DNA of 64,000 bases from Alphaproteobacteria bacterium (GTDB taxonomy: Bacteria; Pseudomonadota; Alphaproteobacteria; TMED109). Both the position numbers and the translations under genes were made by a program. The stretch is taken from contig JAJDZX010000079.1 of the NCBI GenBank assembly GCA_022824395.1, positions 1 to 64,000 of the forward strand, in the 5' to 3' direction. Shown one piece after another: positions 9,657 through 19,250 of this stretch (position 1 is the stretch's first letter; every line of letters begins with the position of its first letter). Below the pieces are notes generated by a model. That model did no database searches and was not told where the DNA came from. It was given only the letters and a program-made list of their open reading frames with translations.

Positions 9657-10259
9657 ATGAACACGCTGGTGCCGATGGTCGTCGAGCAGACGGGGAGGGG
9701 CGAACGTGCCTACGACATCTACTCGCGGCTGCTCAAGGAGCGGATCATCTTCCTGACCGGCCCGGTAGGCGACGAGGTGGCTTCGCTGGTGATCGCCCAG
9801 CTGCTGTATCTCGAGGCCGAACACCCGGACAAGGAAATCGCCTTCTACATCAACAGTCCGGGGGGCCTGGTCACGTCGGGCCTCGCGATCTACGACACCA
9901 TGCAGTACATCCGCCCGGACGTGTCAACACTGTGCGTGGGGCAGGCGGCCTCGATGGGGTCGCTGCTGCTCGCCGGCGGGACCGCGGGTAAACGGTTCGC
10001 GCTGCCGAACGCCCGCATCATGGTGCACCAGCCCTCCGGCGGCTTCTCCGGGCAGGCAACGGATGTCGAGATCCATGCCCGCGAGATCCTGGCCTTGAAG
10101 GAACGCATCAACGAGATCTACACGCGCCATACCGCGCAAAGCCTGGACGCCGTGCGCGAGGCGCTCGAACGGGACCGTTTTCTCACTCCCGAGGTCGCCA
10201 AGGAGTTCGGCTTGATCGACGACGTGGTCAGCGAACGGCCAGCCGGGTCCAGCGAGTGA
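9657..10259 (+). CDS. clpP: ATP-dependent Clp protease proteolytic subunit ClpP
   Basis: A 200-residue ClpP, the serine protease chamber that works with Clp ATPases. Catalytic Ser ([14 protein letters not shown], about residue 99) and His ([10 protein letters not shown], about residue 124) are visible, with the Asp in the [18 protein letters not shown] region. The typical YINSPGG turn is present. I chose ATG 9657 ([11 protein letters not shown]); GTG 9618 is an in-frame alternative. It is followed by clpS and clpA rather than the clpX and lon genes usual in this family of genomes. Confidence 0.95.
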   Translation: MNTLVPMVVEQTGRGERAYDIYSRLLKERIIFLTGPVGDEVASLVIAQLLYLEAEHPDKEIAFYINSPGGLVTSGLAIYDTMQYIRPDVSTLCVGQAASMGSLLLAGGTAGKRFALPNARIMVHQPSGGFSGQATDVEIHAREILALKERINEIYTRHTAQSLDAVREALERDRFLTPEVAKEFGLIDDVVSERPAGSSE

Positions 10260-10352
10260 TGCAGGGCCCCGGCCGGCGCGTCGACTGCTTTCGGGCAATG
10301 TCTGAATTGGTTAACATTCGTGCCCACTAAGTCCACGAGGGCAGCTTTCGCC

Positions 10353-10679
10353 ATGAGCTCGCAGCAGCGGCCGGATCACGAGCCTGGGCGCGGGGATACG
10401 CTGGTCGAGCCGACGGTCGAGACGAAGAAGCCGTCGCTGTATCAGGTCCTGCTGCTGAACGACGATTACACGCCCATGGAATTCGTCGTCATGGTCCTTG
10501 AAAATTTCTTCCGCAAGGACCGGGAAGAGGCGACCCAGATCATGCTCCACGTGCACCAGAACGGGATCGGCGTGTGCGGGGTGTACACGTTCGAGGTGGC
10601 CGAGAGCAAAGTGACCCAGGTCATCAATTGCGCGCGCGAGCACGAGCATCCGTTGCGGTGCACCCTGGAGAAGGTCTGA
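10353..10679 (+). CDS. clpS: ATP-dependent Clp protease adaptor ClpS
   Basis: A 108-residue ClpS, the adaptor that delivers N-degron substrates to ClpA. The conserved N-degron pocket region is present: [20 protein letters not shown], then [20 protein letters not shown]. The first roughly 25 residues are the usual flexible tail. ATG 10353 is preferred over GTG 10320. It ends 11 bases before clpA, and the tight pair matches their joint function. Confidence 0.94.
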   Translation: MSSQQRPDHEPGRGDTLVEPTVETKKPSLYQVLLLNDDYTPMEFVVMVLENFFRKDREEATQIMLHVHQNGIGVCGVYTFEVAESKVTQVINCAREHEHPLRCTLEKV

Positions 10680-10690
10680 GCGGTAGCGCG

Positions 10691-12961
10691 ATGCTGTCGA
10701 GCAATCTCGAGAAGAGCCTCCACAACGCGATCGAGCTGGCGCGCAAGCACCGGCACGAATTCGTCACCGTCGAGCACCTCCTGCGCGCGCTGACCGAGGA
10801 TGAGGATGCGGTCGAGGTGCTGTTGGCCTGCCGGGTCGATCTCGAGAAGCTGCAAAGTGACCTCGACGAATTCCTCGAGACGGTGCTCGAATCCACGGTG
10901 CTCGACGGGGAATCCCAGCCCGAGTCGGTCCCAAGCCGCAGCGTCCGGCGGGTGCTGGGCCGGGCCGCCCAGCATGTTCGGGGATCGGGGAAGACGGCCG
11001 TGACCGGCGCGAACGTCCTGGTGGCGATCTTCTCGGAACGCGAGAGCCACGCGGTCTACTTTCTCAGCCTGCAGCAGATGCGGCGGGTGGACGCGGTGTC
11101 GTTCATCAGCCACGGGCTTGCCAGGAATTCCCGCGTGCAGTCGGCAGCTCCGACCGCCGAGGGCGGCGAGGCTGCCGCGGCCAGCCAGTCGCCGCTGGAG
11201 GCCTACTGCATCAATCTCAACGACAAGGCCAAGGCCGGCCGGATCGACCCCCTGATCGGCCGTCAGGCCGAGCTCGAACGCACCATCCAGATCCTGTGCC
11301 GCAGAACCAAGAACAACCCGCTCTACGTCGGCGACCCCGGAGTCGGGAAGACCGCGATCACTGAAGGTTTCGCGCGCCGGATCGTGGCCGGGGAAGTGCC
11401 GGAAATTCTCGCCGATGCCGTGGTCTTTTGCCTCGACATGGGGGTGCTGCTGGCTGGCACCCGGTACCGCGGCGACTTCGAAGAACGTCTGAAAGGAGTG
11501 GTGGAGGACCTCGGCAAACAGCCGAAGGCCATCCTGTTCATCGACGAGATTCACACGCTGATCGGGGCGGGTGCCACCAGCGGCGGGGCCATGGACGCTT
11601 CGAACCTGCTGAAACCGGCGCTGGCCAGCGGCGAGATCCGCTGCATCGGTTCGACCACATACAAGGACTACCGGGGCTACTTCGAGACCGACCGGGCACT
11701 GGTGCGCCGCTTCCAGAAAATCGACGTGAACGAGCCCACCGTGGCGGATACCGTCCGGATTCTCAACGGCCTGAAGCCGTACTACGAGGAGTACCACGGG
11801 ATCCGGTACACGCGTTCGGCGCTGCGGGCCGCCGCGGAGCTGGCCGGCCGGCACATGTCCGACCGAAAATTACCGGACAAGGCCATCGACGTGATCGACG
11901 AGGCCGGCGCCGCAGAAATGCTGAAGCCGGCGTCACGCCGGAAGAAGGTGGTCGGGGTCGGAGGTATCGAGGCCGTGGTCGCCAGAATGGCGCGGATCCC
12001 GCCGAAGCAGGTATCGCGGGACGACCGCAGCGCCCTGGCCACGCTGGAGCGTGACCTCAACCTGGTGGTCTTCGGACAGGAAGAGGCGCTCGGGATGCTG
12101 GCCAGCGCGGTCAAGATGTCGCGGGCAGGGCTGCGCGAGCCGAACAAGCCGGTGGGCTGTTTCCTGCTGTCGGGTCCGACCGGCGTGGGCAAGACCGAAG
12201 CCTCGCGCTGTCTCGCGGACCTGATGGGAGTGGAGCTGATCCGGTTCGACATGTCCGAGTACATGGAGCGCCATACCGTCTCCCGCTTGATCGGCGCGCC
12301 CCCGGGATATGTGGGCTTCGATCAGGGCGGCATGCTGACCGACGCGGTCGACCAGCACCCGCACTCCGTCGTGCTGCTCGACGAGATCGAGAAGGCGCAT
12401 CCGGACCTGTTCAGCCTGCTGCTGCAGGTGATGGATTATGGACGGCTTACCGATCACAACGGCAAGGCCGTCGATTTCCGCAATGTGACGCTGATCATGA
12501 CCACGAACGCCGGCGCGAGCGAACTCGCCAAGGCGGCGGTGGGCTTCGGTCGCGAGCGGCGGGAAGGCGATGACACCGAGGCGATCAATCGGCTGTTCAC
12601 GCCCGAGTTCCGCAATCGGCTGGATGCGGTGATCCCGTTCGCGCCGTTGTCCCGCGCGGTCATGGCCCAGATCGTCGACAAGTTCATCGCCCAGCTCGAG
12701 GTCCAGCTGCAGGACCGCAATGTGTCAGTCGAGCTCACCGAAGCGGCGCGGGGCTGGTTCGCCGACAAGGGATATGACCCGACCTTCGGAGCGCGGCCGC
12801 TGGCGCGGCTGATCCAGGAACGGCTGAAGAAGGAACTGTCGGAGGAACTCCTGTTCGGGCGGCTGGCCCGGGGCGGGCACGTCAAGGTCGACGTGCGCAG
12901 CGAGCAGGTCTCGTTCGCGTTCGTCGACGCCGACGGCAAGGAACTGTTGCCCGCTTCCTGA
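10691..12961 (+). CDS. clpA: ATP-dependent Clp protease ATP-binding subunit ClpA
   Basis: A 756-residue double-AAA+ unfoldase. The N-terminal domain ([20 protein letters not shown]) binds ClpS. AAA-1 has Walker [10 protein letters not shown] and Walker [12 protein letters not shown]-2 has Walker [10 protein letters not shown] and Walker [19 protein letters not shown] tripeptide-type loop ([12 protein letters not shown]) near residue 617 matches the ClpP-docking IGF/L loop, consistent with partnership with the ClpP encoded just upstream. The frame is open upstream to 10574, but homology starts at ATG 10691. Confidence 0.96.
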   Translation: MLSSNLEKSLHNAIELARKHRHEFVTVEHLLRALTEDEDAVEVLLACRVDLEKLQSDLDEFLETVLESTVLDGESQPESVPSRSVRRVLGRAAQHVRGSGKTAVTGANVLVAIFSERESHAVYFLSLQQMRRVDAVSFISHGLARNSRVQSAAPTAEGGEAAAASQSPLEAYCINLNDKAKAGRIDPLIGRQAELERTIQILCRRTKNNPLYVGDPGVGKTAITEGFARRIVAGEVPEILADAVVFCLDMGVLLAGTRYRGDFEERLKGVVEDLGKQPKAILFIDEIHTLIGAGATSGGAMDASNLLKPALASGEIRCIGSTTYKDYRGYFETDRALVRRFQKIDVNEPTVADTVRILNGLKPYYEEYHGIRYTRSALRAAAELAGRHMSDRKLPDKAIDVIDEAGAAEMLKPASRRKKVVGVGGIEAVVARMARIPPKQVSRDDRSALATLERDLNLVVFGQEEALGMLASAVKMSRAGLREPNKPVGCFLLSGPTGVGKTEASRCLADLMGVELIRFDMSEYMERHTVSRLIGAPPGYVGFDQGGMLTDAVDQHPHSVVLLDEIEKAHPDLFSLLLQVMDYGRLTDHNGKAVDFRNVTLIMTTNAGASELAKAAVGFGRERREGDDTEAINRLFTPEFRNRLDAVIPFAPLSRAVMAQIVDKFIAQLEVQLQDRNVSVELTEAARGWFADKGYDPTFGARPLARLIQERLKKELSEELLFGRLARGGHVKVDVRSEQVSFAFVDADGKELLPAS

Positions 12962-12972
12962 ACGCCCTGCGG

Positions 12973-14106
12973 TCAGGGGAGGTGCCCGCCGGTGCGGATT
13001 TTCGCCTCCACGTATTCCTGATTTTCCGGATTGAGTTCGAAACGGTGGCGCACACGTTCCACCACGCGAATCCCGAATCGGGTCAGCGCCGCAATCTTGT
13101 CCGGGTTGTTGGTCAGCAGCCGTACCCGTGTCACCCCGAGTTGGCGCAGGATCTCGGCGGCTACGCGATAGTGGCGTTCGTCGTCGTCGAAGCCCAGCAC
13201 GGTGTTCGCGGCATAGGTGTCGAGGCCCTCGTCCTGCAGCGTGTATGCCCGCAGCTTGTTGACCAGGCCGATGCCTCGGCCCTCCTGCGCGAGGTACACC
13301 AGGACGCCGCTCCCCGCTTCCGCAATCACCGAGAGGGCGCCACGCAACTGGTCACCGCAATCGCAGCGCAGGGAGCCAAGAAGGTCGCCCGTGAAGCACT
13401 GCGAGTGCAGCCGCACCAGTACCGGAGCATCGGGAGTCGGTTCGCCGACGACGATCGCGATCTGTTCGGTTCCACCGGATACGGGCCGGAAGGAGATGAT
13501 GCGGGTGTCCGGTGCGACGGCGAGCGGAACGCGCGCGCTGCTGACCCGGCGGAGATTGAAGTCGCCCTCTGCGCCATAGCGCTCGAGTTCCCGTACCTGG
13601 ACGGTGAGCAGGTCGCGCTCGACGGCCCATGCCCCGGCATTCTCCGGCGGCAACCCGAGCGGTTTGAGCACGGCTGCCGGTGTCAGGTTGGCATGTTTGG
13701 CAAGCTGCACCGAGGCAGTTGCAAGCTCGTCGGTCTCAAGCGTGCGGTACAGCTCGGGGGCCGGCACGCCCGATTCCGGGTTGGCGAGGGCCTGAACGGT
13801 GATGGGGGAGATGTCCGGGCTCAGCCGGAACACCACGACCGCCTGGTCCGTGTCCATGCCGAGTGCGCGAGCGCGCTGGCCGGTAATGACGATTCGGAGC
13901 GCGCGACCCGGCACGCGGGTCATCGCGGCGAATTCGCCCTCGCCCAGGAACTCGGTGGAACGGGCCACCGCGCATGCGGACTCTCCCAGAAGGACGACGG
14001 GCTGACCTCGCCGCAGGTCGCCGATCGCCCGGTCAACGGCGATAACCGAGTGCGGGACGGTGCTGGAGAAGCGCTCCTGCGATCCGGGCGCGTCGAACTG
14101 GGACAT
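12973..14106 (-). CDS. ribA: GTP cyclohydrolase II with a RibB-like N-terminal region (RibA)
   Basis: A 377-residue protein for the first step of riboflavin synthesis, opening the imidazole ring of GTP. The C-terminal half is GTP cyclohydrolase II: zinc-binding Cys cluster CFTGDLLGSLRCDCG, then YLAQEGRGIGLVNKLRAY and LLTNNPDKIAAL. The N-terminal roughly 170 residues resemble DHBP synthase (RibB) but lack its clear acidic active-site motifs. This is a known alphaproteobacterial form, so I expect only the cyclohydrolase to be active. I chose ATG at 14106 (MSQFDAPG); TTG 14124 is also possible. It is convergent with clpA, 11 bases away. Confidence 0.88.
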   Translation of the reverse strand: MSQFDAPGSQERFSSTVPHSVIAVDRAIGDLRRGQPVVLLGESACAVARSTEFLGEGEFAAMTRVPGRALRIVITGQRARALGMDTDQAVVVFRLSPDISPITVQALANPESGVPAPELYRTLETDELATASVQLAKHANLTPAAVLKPLGLPPENAGAWAVERDLLTVQVRELERYGAEGDFNLRRVSSARVPLAVAPDTRIISFRPVSGGTEQIAIVVGEPTPDAPVLVRLHSQCFTGDLLGSLRCDCGDQLRGALSVIAEAGSGVLVYLAQEGRGIGLVNKLRAYTLQDEGLDTYAANTVLGFDDDERHYRVAAEILRQLGVTRVRLLTNNPDKIAALTRFGIRVVERVRHRFELNPENQEYVEAKIRTGGHLP

Positions 14107-14140
14107 AACGAACTCCGGAAGCAAAACGCTTCCCGAAGAG

Positions 14141-14171
14141 TTGGATGAAGCGGAGAGACCGCCAGTATACT
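14141..14171 (+). promoter_or_regulatory. Possible sigma-70-like promoter for the response regulator
   Basis: A ttggat hexamer at 14141-14146 and tatact at 14166-14171 are separated by 19 bases, slightly long for a sigma-70 site. If used, transcription would start near 14178, downstream of ATG 14145. That supports GTG 14235 as the regulator's start. It is a weak prediction made by eye. Confidence 0.25.
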
Positions 14172-14234
14172 GTCACGAAAGCCCAGCCTAGGCGATTGCC
14201 GCGGCCAGCGGTGCCGGGGGCAGGAGACACACTG

Positions 14235-14972
14235 GTGGACAGCACTGCGCGCAACACTTGGGAGGCCGCGCCCCAGGTGCTCATGGTGGAAGACGACGAG
14301 GCCCTGCGCGAATCACTGTCGGAACACCTGTCGTACAGCGGCTTCAAGATGGTGGCGGTGGCGACCGGCTCGGAGGCACTGGAACAGGTCCGTACCCACC
14401 GGTTCGACCTGATCCTGCTCGACATCCGGCTGCCCGATGCCGACGGTCGCGACCTGTGTCGGCGCATTCTGGAATTCGGTCGCTCCCCCCCGATCATCAT
14501 GCTCACCGCCGCGGATTCGTCTGCGGACATCGTGCGCGGCTTCGATTCCGGTGCGTACGATTACGTGGTAAAGCCGGTGTCTCCGCCGGCGCTGGTCGCC
14601 CGCATGCGGGCGCACCTGCGCCAGCACGAACTGACCGACGATGCGGAGTTTGATCTCGGCACGTTCCGATTCCGTCCGGGTGCCAAGGTGCTGGTCGATG
14701 AGGAGGGGCAGCAGGTCCGGCTGACGGAAAAGGAGAATGCGTTGCTCCGGTGTCTCCTGAGGGCGCACTCGGAGCCTGTCTCCCGCAGCCGGATCCTGGA
14801 GGAGGTCTGGGGGTATCACCCATCGGTGCGCAGCCACACGCTGGAAACCCACATATCGCGGCTGCGAAAGAAGCTCGAACCGCGGCCGGACAGCCCTCGC
14901 ATCCTCGCCACGGCGCCGGATGCCAAGGGGTACTACCTGATTAGGCAGGGATCAGGTCACCAGCCGGACTGA
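14235..14972 (+). CDS. OmpR/PhoB-family response regulator
   Basis: A 245-residue two-component regulator. The receiver domain begins VLMVEDDEALRESL, has the phospho-acceptor Asp in LILLDIRLPDADG and the conserved Lys in YDYVVKPVS. The winged-helix output domain ends with SRILEEVWGYHP and THISRLRKKLE. I chose GTG 14235, which has caggag eight bases upstream. ATG 14145 would add about 30 Arg/Pro-rich residues without homology. No histidine kinase is adjacent, so the signal is unknown. It is divergent from ribA. Confidence 0.85.
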   Translation: MDSTARNTWEAAPQVLMVEDDEALRESLSEHLSYSGFKMVAVATGSEALEQVRTHRFDLILLDIRLPDADGRDLCRRILEFGRSPPIIMLTAADSSADIVRGFDSGAYDYVVKPVSPPALVARMRAHLRQHELTDDAEFDLGTFRFRPGAKVLVDEEGQQVRLTEKENALLRCLLRAHSEPVSRSRILEEVWGYHPSVRSHTLETHISRLRKKLEPRPDSPRILATAPDAKGYYLIRQGSGHQPD

Positions 14973-14983
14973 ATGCTTGGCCG

Positions 14984-16132
14984 CTATGGGCAGCTGCGCT
15001 GCCTGAAGGGCGAGAGCTGGGCCCGGATTGCGTCGATCTCCAGCTGCACCGCCCGGGCCTCTTGCTGAAGTGCCTCCGCAACGGCATCGCGGAAGTGCGG
15101 GTGACGGATCCAGTGGGCGCTGTAGGTGGCTACCGGGAGGTAGCCTCGCTGGATCTTGTGGGGTCCCTGGGCGCCGGCCTCGACTTTCTGTAGTCCGTGC
15201 TCGATGGCGTAGTCGATGGCCTGGTAGTAGCAGAGCTCGAAATGCAGGAACGCCTGGTACTCGGAGCAGCCCCAGTAGCGTCCGAACAGGGTATCTCCGC
15301 CGACAATGTGCAGGGCGCCGGCAATCGGTGCACCGTCCGCTTGGGCGAACAACAGGACGACCTGATCTCCGAGGGCGGCGCCGAGCCGGGGAAAGAAGTC
15401 GGCGGTCAGGTACGGGCGTCCCCATTTCCGGCTGCCGGTGTCCATGTAGAAGCGGAACATCGTGTCCCAGTCATCGGGGCTGATCTCGTCACCCTGGAGG
15501 CGGACGATGTCGATCCCGCTGTCTGCCACGGCCCGCCGTTCGCGTCGGATCGACTTGCGCTTGCGGGCGCTGAGGTCGGCGAGAAACGCGTCGAAGGACA
15601 CGTAGTTCCGATTGACCCAGTGGAACTGCTCGCCGGTCCGTGCAAGGAAGCCGTTCTGACTCAGCTGGCGGCATTCGGTCTCCGTCGGAAAGGTCACATG
15701 GAGGGACGACACTCCGCTCTGCTCGGCCACTGACACCAGGCCCTCGAGGAGGGCCCGGCGGGCTCCCTCGTTGGCATCAGGGCGCACGAGCAGCCTGGGG
15801 CCAGTGACCGGCGAGAACGGGACGGCCACCTGGAGCTTCGGGTAGTACCGCCCACCCGCCTCCATGAAGGCCTGGGCCCATCCGTGATCGAAGACGTATT
15901 CGCCCTGCGAGTGGCTCTTCGCGTACATGGGGGCGCAGCCATCGATCCTCCCGTCGGCTGATTCCAGCACCACATGGAAGGGCATCCAGCCGGTCTCGGG
16001 CGTGGCCGATCCGGAGTCCTCAAGTGCCCGCAGGAAGCCGTGCTGAACGAAGGGATTGTGCGTTCCTGCACACGCGTCCCACGCGGCGGCCGGTACCTCC
16101 GCGATACGTTCAACGGTGCGGGCGGTGAACAC
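14984..16132 (-). CDS. FemAB/GNAT-like acyltransferase (DUF482 / PF04339 type)
   Basis: A 382-residue member of the peptidoglycan-related FemAB-like family (COG3146), which has a GNAT fold and whose substrate is not firmly known. Recognisable family blocks are ARKRKSIRRERR, the region after SRKWGRPYLTADFF, and GCSEYQAFLHFELCYYQAID, followed by EAGAQGPHKIQRGYLPV. The start is GTG at 16132, just after the ridA stop, so the two genes form an operon. The context of two housekeeping genes gives no hint of substrate. Confidence 0.8.
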   Translation of the reverse strand: MFTARTVERIAEVPAAAWDACAGTHNPFVQHGFLRALEDSGSATPETGWMPFHVVLESADGRIDGCAPMYAKSHSQGEYVFDHGWAQAFMEAGGRYYPKLQVAVPFSPVTGPRLLVRPDANEGARRALLEGLVSVAEQSGVSSLHVTFPTETECRQLSQNGFLARTGEQFHWVNRNYVSFDAFLADLSARKRKSIRRERRAVADSGIDIVRLQGDEISPDDWDTMFRFYMDTGSRKWGRPYLTADFFPRLGAALGDQVVLLFAQADGAPIAGALHIVGGDTLFGRYWGCSEYQAFLHFELCYYQAIDYAIEHGLQKVEAGAQGPHKIQRGYLPVATYSAHWIRHPHFRDAVAEALQQEARAVQLEIDAIRAQLSPFRQRSCP

Positions 16133-16135
16133 CGA

Positions 16136-16600
16136 TCAGTCGATTTCGAAGATCGCGTCGATCTCGACGGTCACGTTCCGGGGCAGGGCATTGGTTCCAA
16201 CGGCGAACCGAGCATGACGGCCAGCTTCGCCAAAGACCTGGAGCATCACGTCGGAGGCGCTGTTGGCGACTTCGGGTTGCCGGTCAAAGCCCTCTGCGCA
16301 TTGGACGAAGACACCGAGTTTCACGCACCGTCGCACCCGGTCGAGATCACCGTCGAGCGCCGACCGCAACGCCGCGAGGATGTTGAGTGCGCAGGTCCTC
16401 GCAGCCGCCCGAGCCGTGTCCTCGTCCGCGTCACGTCCGACGGCGCCGGTGTAGCGAATGTTCCCGTCGACGGCAGGAATCTGGCCCGCAACGAACGCCA
16501 TCCCGGCCGCGAGGACGACCGGTACGTAACTGCCGCCGGGCTTCGGCGCAGTGGGTAGGGTGATTCCAAGTTCCTGCAGTCGGTCATCGATCTTCGACAT
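16136..16600 (-). CDS. RidA-family enamine/imine deaminase-like protein
   Basis: A 154-residue RidA (YjgF/YER057c) family protein. Members hydrolyse reactive 2-aminoacrylate-type enamines, or have drifted to other small-molecule roles. The body contains FVAGQIPAVDGNIRYTGAVG and the C-terminal ALPRNVTVEIDAIFEID. In RidA an Arg near the C-terminal block binds the carboxylate; here the block reads VGTNALPRNVTVEID, with Arg kept. The start is ATG at 16600. The long upstream open frame to 16945 is not homologous. It is cotranscribed with the acyltransferase that follows. Confidence 0.85.
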   Translation of the reverse strand: MSKIDDRLQELGITLPTAPKPGGSYVPVVLAAGMAFVAGQIPAVDGNIRYTGAVGRDADEDTARAAARTCALNILAALRSALDGDLDRVRRCVKLGVFVQCAEGFDRQPEVANSASDVMLQVFGEAGRHARFAVGTNALPRNVTVEIDAIFEID

Positions 16601-16793
16601 GGCGGGCTCCCGGCGGGGTGAAAATGTGCAGCAGGTCGATTGTATCGACGCTTGCACTCCGGTTGGGAACCGCGGAAGGCGGCGGAGGGGGACTGCGCGG
16701 GCGGCGGTCGCAAGGCTGCGCTGGCAGGTCTCGGGAAGGACCGCGTAGGCGGGCTCAAACTTTGCCCTCGTTGCGGTAGGATGATGCGCGTAC

Positions 16794-17699
16794 GTGTCGG
16801 ATATCACAGGGTTAGGTGTCACAGTGCTCGAGTCATTTGGCCAACAGACAAGCGACCGGTGGCCGCTGCTGCGATTCCTGAGACTGCGCGGGCGTGGGAC
16901 CGCTCTCCCGGCACTTTCGTTGGCGGCTGCCACGGCGATCTTCATGTCGGGAGCGGGTGTTGCGGCGGCGGCTCCGCAGGTCCTTCCGCACCGCGCCGAG
17001 TATCAGATCACGTTGGAAACTGTGCGGACCGGAGCCATGGTGGCTGCGATGAAAGGGATCCTGGGGTTCGAATGGCGTGACGTGTGCGACGGCTGGGCCG
17101 TCAACCAGCGGTTCGGCATCCAGTTCACGGACAAACAGGGGCAGCAGCACTGGTCGGACCGACGGTACCTGACGTGGGAAGCCAAGGACGGCCGGGCGTT
17201 TCGGTTCTCGATCCGCGCGGTGCGGGACGACGTGGTCATCGAGGAGGCGGAGGGGCAGGCGGTTCTGCACGGCGACGGAACGGGCGGCGAGATCCTGTTC
17301 AAGTTGCCGTCGGCCTACCGGGCCGCCCTGCCCGAAGGGACGATTTTTCCCTCTACCCACTTCCTGCGCATCCTGGCCGACCTGAAATCGCCCGAGGGGC
17401 CGCGTGCCGACGTCGTGTTCTCGGGATCGGAGGAAGACGGCCTGCAACGCGTCAACACGTTTTTCGGTTCGGAGATCGCCGATGGCCTCGAGTCTGATTC
17501 AGGTCTTGCAGATCTGTTCGGCCGGCACGTCCGGATCGGCTACTTCCCCTATTTCGAACGGCGGCTGGAGGCCGACTACGAAGTGATCCTGCAGGTGCGC
17601 GAGAACGGCGTGCTCGACCAGTTCGTCATCGATTACACCGATTTCAGCATCAAGGGCGTGCTCAACCAATGGGTCGAGATTCCGCCGACGGACTGCTGA
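16794..17699 (+). CDS. EipB-family cell-envelope protein (DUF1849)
   Basis: A protein of about 301 residues related to EipB, a periplasmic spiral-beta protein needed for envelope integrity in alphaproteobacteria. After an N-terminal signal/anchor (LSLAAATAIFMSGAGVAAAA, about residues 42-61) the mature part opens with LPHRAEYQITLETV and contains CDGWAVNQRF. The start is uncertain: GTG 16794 is used here, and GTG 16824 is another option. It is convergent with rpmG, with a hairpin between them. Confidence 0.78.
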   Translation: MSDITGLGVTVLESFGQQTSDRWPLLRFLRLRGRGTALPALSLAAATAIFMSGAGVAAAAPQVLPHRAEYQITLETVRTGAMVAAMKGILGFEWRDVCDGWAVNQRFGIQFTDKQGQQHWSDRRYLTWEAKDGRAFRFSIRAVRDDVVIEEAEGQAVLHGDGTGGEILFKLPSAYRAALPEGTIFPSTHFLRILADLKSPEGPRADVVFSGSEEDGLQRVNTFFGSEIADGLESDSGLADLFGRHVRIGYFPYFERRLEADYEVILQVRENGVLDQFVIDYTDFSIKGVLNQWVEIPPTDC

Positions 17700-17706
17700 A
17701 TTTCTG

Positions 17707-17725
17707 CGGGCCCAGTTGCGGCCCG
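17707..17725. terminator. Hairpin between convergent eipB-like gene and rpmG
   Basis: An inverted repeat, cgggcc and ggcccg, with a 7-base loop lies between the stops of two convergent genes, a natural place for a bidirectional terminator. There is no strong T-tract on either side, so termination is an inference from position. Confidence 0.35.
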
Positions 17726-17730
17726 TTCAG

Positions 17731-17910
17731 CTACTTGATCTTGGTTTCCTTGAAAAGCACGTGCTTCCTGGCGACAGGGTCGTACTTTCGGACTTCAAGC
17801 TTTTCCTTGCGCGTGCCGGCCCGGGTACGCTGATTCTTGCGGGTGACGTAGTAGTAACCGGTGTCCGCGGTACTCATGAGGCGGATCTTGTCAGAAACGG
17901 TCTTGGCCAT
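17731..17910 (-). CDS. rpmG: 50S ribosomal protein L33
   Basis: A 59-residue L33 read directly from the minus strand. It starts [20 protein letters not shown] and continues into [20 protein letters not shown], then [19 protein letters not shown]. This is the Cys-free form of L33, which does not bind zinc. The length is normal for the family. It is easy to miss because of its size. It stands alone, with a long noncoding region upstream. Confidence 0.96.
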   Translation of the reverse strand: MAKTVSDKIRLMSTADTGYYYVTRKNQRTRAGTRKEKLEVRKYDPVARKHVLFKETKIK

Positions 17911-18467
17911 GGCCTGTTCCTCGTGCCAGCGGAAGAACCCGGAGAGAAACCGATTTTGCCCGCGGTGTCAATCGGCGGTTCACGGCCGGCGTCGGATGCC
18001 CTGAGGGTGCAGCTGCGGCGCGGGCCGAGCAGGTACGGGACCAAGCAACCTGATCGGCGGATGCCGTGGATGCAGGGACTTACGAGGGCAACAGAAGCAG
18101 CCGGCAACCGAATCGGCCGGGAACTCCAGAATGCCGGAGCCCGGGAGGTTCCGACCGCCGGCCGCGCGCGGCACATTTGCCATCGGCGGCCATTCATTTG
18201 GCGGAACGTAGAGGGGCGCGAGCACACCCCTCCGACATCGGGTGACCAAAGTGTTGTGGGCATCCTTCCTCGTGTCCTCAGGGCTTGATCGAAGCAAGAA
18301 TTCCCGGTGCTTGCCTGTCGCACAGCTTGGGCCATTCGGCTTGGGCGACCGTGACGGCCGCCGGCGTTGTGTCCGGAATGGCCCCGTGCGACAGACGCGT
18401 TCACGGTTATGCTCGCCGCTGATTTCCGGTCCTGTACCGGTCCCAGTGCTGGTGAGGAGTTCCTGAC
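17911..18467. other. Intergenic region without a supported gene
   Basis: About 560 bases between rpmG (minus) and the SDR gene (plus). Several frames are open on both strands, but their translations are Arg/Pro/Gly-rich and match nothing I recognise. It should hold the divergent promoters of rpmG and the SDR/NIPSNAP pair. The last bases (gaggag) are the SDR ribosome binding site. Confidence 0.5.
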
Positions 18468-19211
18468 ATGCCGCCAACTTCGCCCGACAAGGTCGCCGTC
18501 GTCCTCGGTGTGGGCGCCGCCAGGGGGGCGGGGGCCGCTATTGCCCGCCGCATCGCCCGGGAAGGCGAGCATGCGGTCGTGATTGGCGGGCGCACGAGAG
18601 ACCGTCTCGAAGCGCATGTGCGAGACGGGGAGCTTCGGGGAGAGGTGTGGAGGGCCGTGGTGACCGATGTGACCTCTCCGGATTCAGTACGTGCCGCGTT
18701 GGGTGTCGCTGAGGGTCTCGGGCCCGTGGATCTCGTGGTCTACAACGCAGGGCCCAACCGCGCTATTCCCTTTCTCGAACTTGATGTCGCTACCGTCGAG
18801 GAATTCTGGAGAGTGAGTTGCCTCGGCGGTTTCATCACCTTGCAGGAGGCCATCCGTCGCATGCTGCCGCGAAAGACCGGCACCATCATTTGCACGGGTG
18901 CGACCGGTTCGTGGAGAGGCGGAGCCCGTTTCGGACATTTCGGCGCCGCGAAATCAGGATTGCGCATGTTCGTCCAGGCGGCTGCCCGGGAGTTCGGACC
19001 GGAGGGTCTGCACATCGCGCATGTCGTCATCGACGGCAGCATCGATGGAGAACGCATTCGAACCGTCGCCCCCGACCGAGCGAAGGCGAAGGGAGAGGAC
19101 GGACTGCTTCACGTTGACGGCATAGCGGATATGTACTGGCACATCTATCGCCAGCCGCGGTCCACATGGACCCTGGAAGTTGACCTTCGTCCGTACAAAG
19201 AGCCCTTCTAA
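18468..19211 (+). CDS. SDR-family oxidoreductase-like protein with Phe in place of the catalytic Tyr
   Basis: A 247-residue Rossmann protein of the short-chain dehydrogenase/reductase family. The nucleotide-binding turn is GVGAARGAGAAIA and the NAG block is VVYNAGPN. The catalytic segment normally reads YxxxK but here is FGAAK (RFGHFGAAKSGLRMF), so the general-acid Tyr is Phe while Lys and the upstream Ser (ATGS) remain. A related SDR subgroup with this change exists, so it may be a divergent or non-redox enzyme. A gaggag site precedes ATG 18468. It is followed 40 bases later by a NIPSNAP gene, probably cotranscribed. Confidence 0.85.
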   Translation: MPPTSPDKVAVVLGVGAARGAGAAIARRIAREGEHAVVIGGRTRDRLEAHVRDGELRGEVWRAVVTDVTSPDSVRAALGVAEGLGPVDLVVYNAGPNRAIPFLELDVATVEEFWRVSCLGGFITLQEAIRRMLPRKTGTIICTGATGSWRGGARFGHFGAAKSGLRMFVQAAAREFGPEGLHIAHVVIDGSIDGERIRTVAPDRAKAKGEDGLLHVDGIADMYWHIYRQPRSTWTLEVDLRPYKEPF

Positions 19212-19250
19212 CCGCGGCCCCGTCCGCACACCGTACTGGAGACAATCCTG

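Noticed and set aside
12982-14148. 388-residue plus-strand frame
   Set aside because: It is antisense to ribA, which has intact zinc and GTP-binding motifs; no family similarity.
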